DNA of 10,513 bases, taken from positions 1 to 10,513 of the forward strand of contig WRMR01000133.1 in assembly GCA_009776995.1 (NCBI GenBank). Direction: 5' to 3'. The DNA is from Planctomycetaceae bacterium (lineage in GTDB: Bacteria > Planctomycetota > Planctomycetia > Pirellulales > Thermoguttaceae). The notes beneath the pieces were generated by a model. It was not told the DNA's origin and did no database searches. It was given only the letters and a program-made list of their open reading frames with translations. Shown one piece after another: positions 6,217 through 10,513 of this stretch. Numbering within the stretch: position 1 is the stretch's first letter; each line of letters opens with the position of its first letter. A program made the position numbers and the translations under genes.

Positions 6217-6675
6217 ATGACCGATTCCGAGCATCTCTTTCAATTGGTGGGGCAAAAACTGGAACGCCTGGAACAATTGCACACCTGCTCGGGCAATCAA
6301 ATGCAATATGTTATTGCGGACGAGATGGGGGCGATTCTCGAAATCCTGGCCGCCAAACAGCGTTTATTACTCGAAATCGAAGGCATTGACCGACAAATCG
6401 CCCAATACCATGTTGATGACCCGGAAGACCGCGTTTGGCCCTCGCGGGAAATGCGGGAACAGTGCCGCGAGCGGATTTCCCGTTGTGACCTTCTTGTCCG
6501 CGAAACGCTGGAATTTGACCGGCTTGTCGAACAGTGTTTGACCGAAAAAAAGGATGCCGCAAAACAACAGCTTCAGCACTTCACCGACACGGCACACGTT
6601 CAGGGGGCTTATCGTCGGCACAAAACTCGTCCGTCGACGTCCGGTTCCATGCGTCTTGACCTTGGTGCGGAGTAA
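6217..6675 (+). CDS. Helical coiled-coil protein of 152 residues, unknown (FlgN/FliT-like in style)
   Basis: The start is ATG 6217, with AAAGG at 6204-6208 and 8-nt spacing. The open frame runs back to 5974, but that part overlaps the sigma gene and the promoter. The protein is almost entirely charged and helical: residues 1-66 read as one long helix pair (HLFQLVGQKLERLEQL, AILEILAAKQRLLLEIEGIDRQI). A conserved-looking turn DDPEDRVW (67-74) follows, then a second helical stretch (77-128) and a basic tail ending MRLDLGAE. There is no signal peptide or membrane segment. The size, long helices and short disordered tail resemble secretion chaperones of the FlgN/FliT type, but that rests on general shape, not on a motif, so no function is assigned. 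It has its own promoter between the sigma gene and the thioredoxin gene; whether it antagonises the ECF factor is an open question. Confidence 0.75.
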   Translation: MTDSEHLFQLVGQKLERLEQLHTCSGNQMQYVIADEMGAILEILAAKQRLLLEIEGIDRQIAQYHVDDPEDRVWPSREMREQCRERISRCDLLVRETLEFDRLVEQCLTEKKDAAKQQLQHFTDTAHVQGAYRRHKTRPSTSGSMRLDLGAE

Positions 6676-6698
6676 GGAATGTTTCTTGCGAAAGATGG

Positions 6699-6727
6699 TT
6701 GCCATGAGGTAGCAGTTTCAGTAAAAT
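6699..6727 (+). promoter_or_regulatory. Promoter of the TlpA-lipoprotein operon
   Basis: TTGCCA (6699-6704), a 17-nt spacer and TAAAAT (6722-6727). The start near 6734 gives a leader of about 29 nt to ATG 6763, with AAAGG (6752-6756) as ribosome site at 6-nt spacing. Confidence 0.6.
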
Positions 6728-6762
6728 GAAGGTTTCTGTGATCTTTTTCAGAAAGGCTTTTC

Positions 6763-8118
6763 ATGCGAACAACAAAGGTTTGTTGCGCGATACTGATATT
6801 GCTCCTGATGCAAATGCCAATGCGGTGTTTGGCCGAGAGCAATGATCCGTGGGTAGCTGCTGGTGTGCCTGCGAACGACTGGGGCGATTTTTTTGCGTAT
6901 TACCAGCGATTTTTACGCGAACGCTTGCCGCGTGATGTGCGTAAGACAGGGGACAAGGCCGCCGATCATGCGGCAAAGCTGGAAAATCATCGCGAACTTG
7001 CCTCGCTGACGGCCCGGCTGTCCGAAGTCTGCAATGCCTTTGCCCATTCCGGAATGTTTCCCGCCGCAGCCGGCCCGGAAATCAAAAAAGAGGACAAGAA
7101 CAAAATTCCCGGCACCTGGAATTTATACCGCAACGTTCCGCCGAACGCTGCTGACCTCTGGCAGGAATCGTGTCATCTCCGGTTCCTGTCACTGTTGCAC
7201 GAGTCGGAGGTTGATTTCGACCGACTGGGGCTGATTCGGGATTATGCCGATCAGGTGGCAAAGTTTGAAACGCTACAAAAACTGCATGTCCGCATGAAAC
7301 GGGTTTGGTACGCAAAAACGCTGGACCGTGTCGAATTGGCTTCGGATACCAACCCTGAAGTCCGAAGCCTGGAGTCCGAAGTCCTGCTGGCGGAAGCGAT
7401 TCGCGATTTTCATCCGTTTTTGATGCGTTACCTGAGTGTCGAGCATATTGAACTGGCCGAACGATTCGTAACCATTGCGGGAGTCTGCCCGTCGGAAGAA
7501 ATTTCCGAATTGCTGCATTCGCTGATCGACGAAGCGGCGGAAACAGCAACAAAAACAGTTGCCGGGAACAAGGAACAGCAGCCGGGAACGCAGAGAGGTC
7601 ACGAAGTGACCGAACGGAGTGACCGGACATTCCCGGCGGCCCATGAACTGGTGGAACGCATCGACCTGCTCTCGGGACTGTTACGTCGACAGGAGTTGAT
7701 CGGCAAGCCCATGCCGGTCTGGGGCGTTGACCTCGCCGGAAACGTTTTCGATGAAAAAACGCTCGAAGGCAAAGTCGTGCTGCTCGATTTTTGGGCGACC
7801 TGGTGCGCCCCGTGCGTGGCCGAGTTTCCACATTTGAAAAACCTGTATGAGAAGTACCATGATCGCGGTTTTGAAATCATCGGCTTTAATGTCGATAGCG
7901 ACCTGGAACAGTTGTCGGCGTTTCTCGAACGCCGGCTGCTTCCCTGGCCGGTGCTGGTCCGCGAAAAAAGCCTGGGGCAGGACGCGCCGCCTTTGTCAAC
8001 GTATTATGGAGCGAGAAAACTCCCCATCGTCATTCTGTGCGATCGTCAAGGCAATGTCATCTCCCTTGACGCTCGCAGCAACGGGCTTGATGAAATATTG
8101 GAACGATTGTTTGAGTAA
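6763..8118 (+). CDS. Exported TlpA-like thioredoxin-fold protein with long N-terminal extension
   Basis: The 451-residue protein has a signal peptide of about 24 residues (hydrophobic run 7-18, cleavage after RCLA). Residues 25-308 are a mostly helical N-terminal region of unknown fold, as found in many planctomycete TlpA proteins. Residues 310-451 are a TlpA/ResA-type domain: GKPMPVWGVDLAG, GKVVLLDFWATWCAPC with active-site Cys348 and Cys351, and the cis-proline Pro421 in KLPIVILCD. All redox residues are present. Such proteins reduce disulfides outside the cytoplasm, for example in cytochrome c maturation or envelope protein repair; the partner here is unknown. Two short DNA repeats are read as protein inside the extension: a heptamer block (199-208, EVRSLESEVL) and a palindromic block (273-292) in the linker before the thioredoxin domain. 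The stop codon TAA overlaps an ATG of the next frame, and the lipoprotein gene starts 32 nt later, so the two form an operon. Confidence 0.9.
   Translation: MRTTKVCCAILILLLMQMPMRCLAESNDPWVAAGVPANDWGDFFAYYQRFLRERLPRDVRKTGDKAADHAAKLENHRELASLTARLSEVCNAFAHSGMFPAAAGPEIKKEDKNKIPGTWNLYRNVPPNAADLWQESCHLRFLSLLHESEVDFDRLGLIRDYADQVAKFETLQKLHVRMKRVWYAKTLDRVELASDTNPEVRSLESEVLLAEAIRDFHPFLMRYLSVEHIELAERFVTIAGVCPSEEISELLHSLIDEAAETATKTVAGNKEQQPGTQRGHEVTERSDRTFPAAHELVERIDLLSGLLRRQELIGKPMPVWGVDLAGNVFDEKTLEGKVVLLDFWATWCAPCVAEFPHLKNLYEKYHDRGFEIIGFNVDSDLEQLSAFLERRLLPWPVLVREKSLGQDAPPLSTYYGARKLPIVILCDRQGNVISLDARSNGLDEILERLFE
7357..7384. repeat. Four-unit heptamer repeat (GAAGTCC type) inside the TlpA-like gene
   Basis: The units are GAAGTCC (7357-7363), GAAGCCT (7364-7370), GGAGTCC (7371-7377) and GAAGTCC (7378-7384). 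Since 7 is not a multiple of 3, each unit is read in a different frame, yet the gene stays open. It encodes EVRSLESEVL at residues 199-208. Confidence 0.75.
7561..7637. repeat. Nested palindromic element inside the TlpA-like gene
   Basis: GCCGGGAAC occurs at 7561-7569 and 7581-7589. GCCGGGAA (7581-7588) pairs with TTCCCGGC (7630-7637). Enclosed is a perfect hairpin GGTCAC-GAA-GTGACC (7597-7611), with a further GTGACC at 7619-7624. It falls in the linker between the N-terminal extension and the thioredoxin domain, encoding polar residues about 267-292. It resembles a REP-like element carried in frame. Confidence 0.6.
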
Positions 8119-8150
8119 TGAGTTGTCTGAACCCCTATAAGGAAATTCCC

Positions 8151-10295
8151 ATGACAAAACGAAACCTTTTGCTCACCCTTTTGCCGATGAGCGTGCTGAT
8201 GCTGTCGGCGTGTCACTCTTCGGTTCCGGCTCAAAGCCTGCCCGGAGTGTTTCCGGCTCAAGAAGCTGTATTCAACGAACCCGCTCCGGTGCAGAGTGTG
8301 CCGGAGTTGTCGTTTGAGCAGCTTCAGGCCATTGCGATCCAACCGGCCGCGATGAACCCGGAGACCGGCTCGCGGGTCGTGCCCGAAATGCTGTCGCTGT
8401 TCCGCGAAGAGGAAATCCGCTATACCGGCGGCACGAAGTACAAGGACAAGCTGCTGAAATTCCGGCTGCATGTCCCCGAAAACATGGAGCCGGGCAAAAC
8501 CTACCCGCTCATTCTCTGGCTGCACGGCGTTGGCGAGGCCGGCGATGACAACCGCGACCAGTTGGTTCACCTGCACCACATGATTACCTATTTGGCCGGC
8601 CCCAAAAAACGCGACTTTTTCCTGCTCGTCCCGCAAACGCCGACAGATCACACAGGTTGGGATGCCTACAGTTACTACCGTACCGTGACGGTGGTGGAAC
8701 CGCCGCAAGCATCGCCGAGGGCAGAGACAGCACCAACGCGTTCACTGAGTTCGACAATTGGCGGGTTTTTTGGCGGTTCCGGTACGACGTCTTCAAGTAC
8801 AGTCACTTACACTGCAAAAGGCGTCACACAAACCGTCGAGGAAGGCGAAGACTTCGGCGATTCTCCGCTTGGCTTTTCGTTCGCTATGCTCGAACAAGTC
8901 CGGGAAAAATATCCCGTTGATCCCGACCGCATTACGGTGAGCGGCTTGAGCAGCGGCGGTGACGGCACCTGGCGGGCATTGGAACGCGGCCCGGACATTT
9001 TCGCGGCGGCGGTTCCGCTGGTCAGTTGGAGTGCTCTCAAGGCGGAGGCCATCGAAAAATCGCCGCAACTGAAGAAAATCCCGATCTGGGCGATTTACAG
9101 TTCCGACGACAACGGCATCGACCAAGCCCGTGCGGATTTTGCCCGGGTCGAGGCGGCGGGTTGCAACGTCCGAAAATCGGAGTTCGGCCTGTGCGGGCAT
9201 AACGCCTGGACGCCCGCCATGTTGCAGGCGGATATTTTCAGTTGGCTTCTGAGCCGTGCCAAAAAAGACGGCGAATACATTGCCGTGGCCGATTCGAGCG
9301 TCGATCCCGACGAAATGCAGGGCGTCATCGAAGTGGCCGAACGCGATGAGCGGTTGCCAACTTTGGCCCCGCCTCAAACAGTGGTCAGTGGGCAGTTGCC
9401 AGTGGCTAGTAATCCCGATGTGAAGCTTACACCCCCGTTTGCGTTGCTTGTTCCTCCGCCGCCTGCGGAGGTTGAGAAGCAAACCTCAAGTGTGTTGCCA
9501 CTGGTTGCGAGTCCTCAAACGCAAGCTCACGTACCAGTGCAGCCGCCGATGTTTGTCGATCATAAAATTGACGAGTTGCGTTACATACTGGCCTCGCGGT
9601 ATTTTATCGCCAATCAACAAGATGATGCCACCAGGATTTTCAGAAAGCTCAGTCCCGAAGCGAAACACCGCTTTGTGGCGTTTGTTTTAGGCCAATCGCA
9701 TCCAGAACAACTCGCGTTTATCGAATCACTCTTGGACGAGCTTCCGCAAATTGCGTCTGTGCCAACGCCTCCCGCTGCGGTGAGAGTCATCGAAAACAAT
9801 CCCGGAATCCGTTACACCGTTACCGTTCCGACTTACGAATCCCCAAAACCCGCCGAAACCGTGACCGTTTCGCCCTCGGTTCGGAAGGTGGTCGAGGAAT
9901 GCGAGAAAGAATGGGTGATGTCGTCGCATACCTTGTACGGCCTGTTCGCCGCCGACTGGAACAAGGAATCGGAACTGGTCCCCGATTTCGTCATGAAGTC
10001 CACGGCGTCTGAACTCGCGCAACACATCCAAATCGCCGCTACACGCGACAAGGCGAAGTTCCAAAAGTTGTGCGATTCGGTGCTGAAACTGGACAATAAC
10101 CCGATGAGCAGCCCGTGGTTCGAAACCTCCGGCGGACGCTTGCAGAGCGACATAAAATACACGCTCTCACCGCGCGGCAAGGTGTTGCAAGCCGTGTTCC
10201 AGGATCTGATCAAAGATCAAGGTCTTGGCAAGGTCGAAGACGCCGACAACATGATGCAAAAAGTCCTCGACAAGCTGGAGATGATTATGGATTAG
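8151..10295 (+). CDS. Lipoprotein alpha/beta hydrolase (esterase/depolymerase-like) with unrecognised C-terminal half
   Basis: The chosen start is ATG 8151 (AAGGA at 8139-8143, about 7 nt upstream), giving 714 residues. The in-frame ATG at 8118, overlapping the previous stop, would put 11 polar residues before the signal sequence. The signal peptide ends in the lipobox LMLSAC (Cys21), so it should be anchored to the membrane. Residues about 88-371 form an alpha/beta hydrolase of the PHB-depolymerase/prolyl-oligopeptidase-like esterase type: LILWLHGVGE (120-129, oxyanion region), nucleophile elbow GLSSGG with Ser267, probable acid Asp319 or Asp320 in SSDDNG, and His350 in CGHNAW. A Ser/Thr/Gly-rich insert (about 190-236) interrupts it before the DPDRITVSGLSSGG strand. 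Residues 372-470 are a Pro-rich linker containing a heptamer repeat and a GC palindrome. Residues 470-532 and 575-714 are two helical regions of no family I know. It is second in an operon with the TlpA-like protein. An insertion sequence begins 3 bp after its stop codon. Confidence 0.85.
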   Translation: MTKRNLLLTLLPMSVLMLSACHSSVPAQSLPGVFPAQEAVFNEPAPVQSVPELSFEQLQAIAIQPAAMNPETGSRVVPEMLSLFREEEIRYTGGTKYKDKLLKFRLHVPENMEPGKTYPLILWLHGVGEAGDDNRDQLVHLHHMITYLAGPKKRDFFLLVPQTPTDHTGWDAYSYYRTVTVVEPPQASPRAETAPTRSLSSTIGGFFGGSGTTSSSTVTYTAKGVTQTVEEGEDFGDSPLGFSFAMLEQVREKYPVDPDRITVSGLSSGGDGTWRALERGPDIFAAAVPLVSWSALKAEAIEKSPQLKKIPIWAIYSSDDNGIDQARADFARVEAAGCNVRKSEFGLCGHNAWTPAMLQADIFSWLLSRAKKDGEYIAVADSSVDPDEMQGVIEVAERDERLPTLAPPQTVVSGQLPVASNPDVKLTPPFALLVPPPPAEVEKQTSSVLPLVASPQTQAHVPVQPPMFVDHKIDELRYILASRYFIANQQDDATRIFRKLSPEAKHRFVAFVLGQSHPEQLAFIESLLDELPQIASVPTPPAAVRVIENNPGIRYTVTVPTYESPKPAETVTVSPSVRKVVEECEKEWVMSSHTLYGLFAADWNKESELVPDFVMKSTASELAQHIQIAATRDKAKFQKLCDSVLKLDNNPMSSPWFETSGGRLQSDIKYTLSPRGKVLQAVFQDLIKDQGLGKVEDADNMMQKVLDKLEMIMD
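9379..9410. repeat. Heptamer repeat (CAGTGGN type) inside the lipoprotein gene
   Basis: The units are CAGTGGT (9379-9385), CAGTGGG (9386-9392), CAGTTGC (9393-9399) and CAGTGGC (9400-9406), then a partial TAGT. It is read in frame as TVVSGQLPVAS (residues 410-420) in the linker after the hydrolase domain. CAGTGG-type heptamer arrays are, from memory, common in planctomycete intergenic DNA. Confidence 0.75.
9444..9482. repeat. GC-rich palindrome inside the lipoprotein gene
   Basis: CCTCCGC (9453-9459) and GCGGAGG (9465-9471) form a 7-bp stem with a 5-nt loop, flanked by an outer pair TTGCTT (9444-9449) and AAGCAA (9477-9482). It encodes the proline-rich LVPPPPAEVEK segment of the linker. It is not a terminator, as it is inside the gene with no T-run. 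Confidence 0.55.
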
Positions 10296-10513
10296 AACGG
10301 CATTGTTGATTAAATATTAAAAAAACACGGCACAAACGCGAATTTTTTCCGTAATGGGTGTAGTCAGGTTTGTCAAAACCACCCAAAACCACCTCAAAAC
10401 GGAGCAAATCATGAGTACGGAAGCACGCACGGCGTTCACAATCAGAAACTGGGCAAAATATAACGAGGCATTGGTCAATCGGGGCGACGTCACGTTCTGG
10501 TTTTCCGACGAAA
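10290..10513 (+). mobile_element. Left end of an IS903-like (IS5 family) insertion sequence, cut by the window edge
   Basis: The likely terminal inverted repeat is GGCATTGTTGATTAAATA at 10299-10316. It matches the IS903 end as I recall it (GGCTTTGTTGAATAAATC) at 15 of 18 positions. The expected 9-bp target duplication would be GATTAGAAC (10290-10298), which includes the stop codon of the lipoprotein gene. Inside follow a leader with a tandem 10-bp repeat CAAAACCACC (10374-10383 and 10384-10393) and the transposase start. The right end lies outside the window, so neither duplication nor completeness can be seen. Confidence 0.75.
10411..10513 (+). CDS. IS5-family transposase, N-terminal fragment (continues past the window)
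   Basis: Only the first 34 codons are present. The start is ATG 10411 with GGAG at 10401-10404 and 6-nt spacing. The peptide contains IRNWAKYNEALVNRGDVTFW, which matches the conserved N-terminus of IS903-group transposases (pattern: NW-x-x-YN-x-AL-x-x-RG-x-x-T-x-W). The DDE catalytic domain would follow outside the window. The frame is open to the edge, so it may be intact. Confidence 0.8.
   Translation, partial: MSTEARTAFTIRNWAKYNEALVNRGDVTFWFSDE

Noticed and set aside
8793..9482. Leftward 229-codon open frame opposite the lipoprotein gene
   Set aside because: It is antisense to the hydrolase catalytic region, where Ser267 and His350 lie in the rightward frame.

Overview
The window most likely comes from a member of the Planctomycetota, probably the Pirellulales. 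The evidence is a secreted DUF1080 protein with the N-terminal 'QGEY...GGLPGAGW' module typical of that phylum, an ECF sigma factor of planctomycete style, a TlpA-type thioredoxin with a long N-terminal extension, and short heptameric DNA repeats scattered through both spacers and genes. This assignment rests on recalled family features, not on a search.

Layout. The left 4.75 kb is read leftward. In transcription order it holds an exported SGNH/GDSL hydrolase (4754-3420), a two-ACT-domain GcvR-like regulator (3361-2789), a Bax inhibitor-1/YccA-family membrane protein (2581-1871), a small four-helix membrane protein (1781-1443) and an exported DUF1080 protein (1292-72) that ends at a hairpin terminator. 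A non-coding, partly AT-rich divide of about 630 bp (4755-5386) follows. The right half is read rightward: an ECF sigma factor (5387-6019), a 152-residue helical protein of unknown function (6217-6675), a secreted TlpA-like thioredoxin (6763-8118), a lipoprotein alpha/beta hydrolase with an unrecognised C-terminal half (8151-10295), and the left end of an IS903-like (IS5 family) insertion sequence with the start of its transposase (10299 to the window edge).

How the genes work together. Several proteins are exported or membrane-bound (DUF1080, SGNH hydrolase, TlpA, lipoprotein esterase, two membrane proteins), so the region is biased toward the cell envelope and polymer or glycan breakdown. 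The TlpA and lipoprotein genes are almost certainly co-transcribed. The ECF sigma gene has an unusually rich upstream region: a -24/-12 (sigma-54) promoter match with exact GG-N10-GC spacing, plus two extended -10 vegetative-type promoters.

The most notable signals are the sigma-54/ECF arrangement and the heptamer repeats, which occur both in spacers and in frame inside two adjacent genes. The IS903-like element also appears to have landed directly on the stop codon of the lipoprotein gene. No obvious new defence or biosynthetic system is visible.
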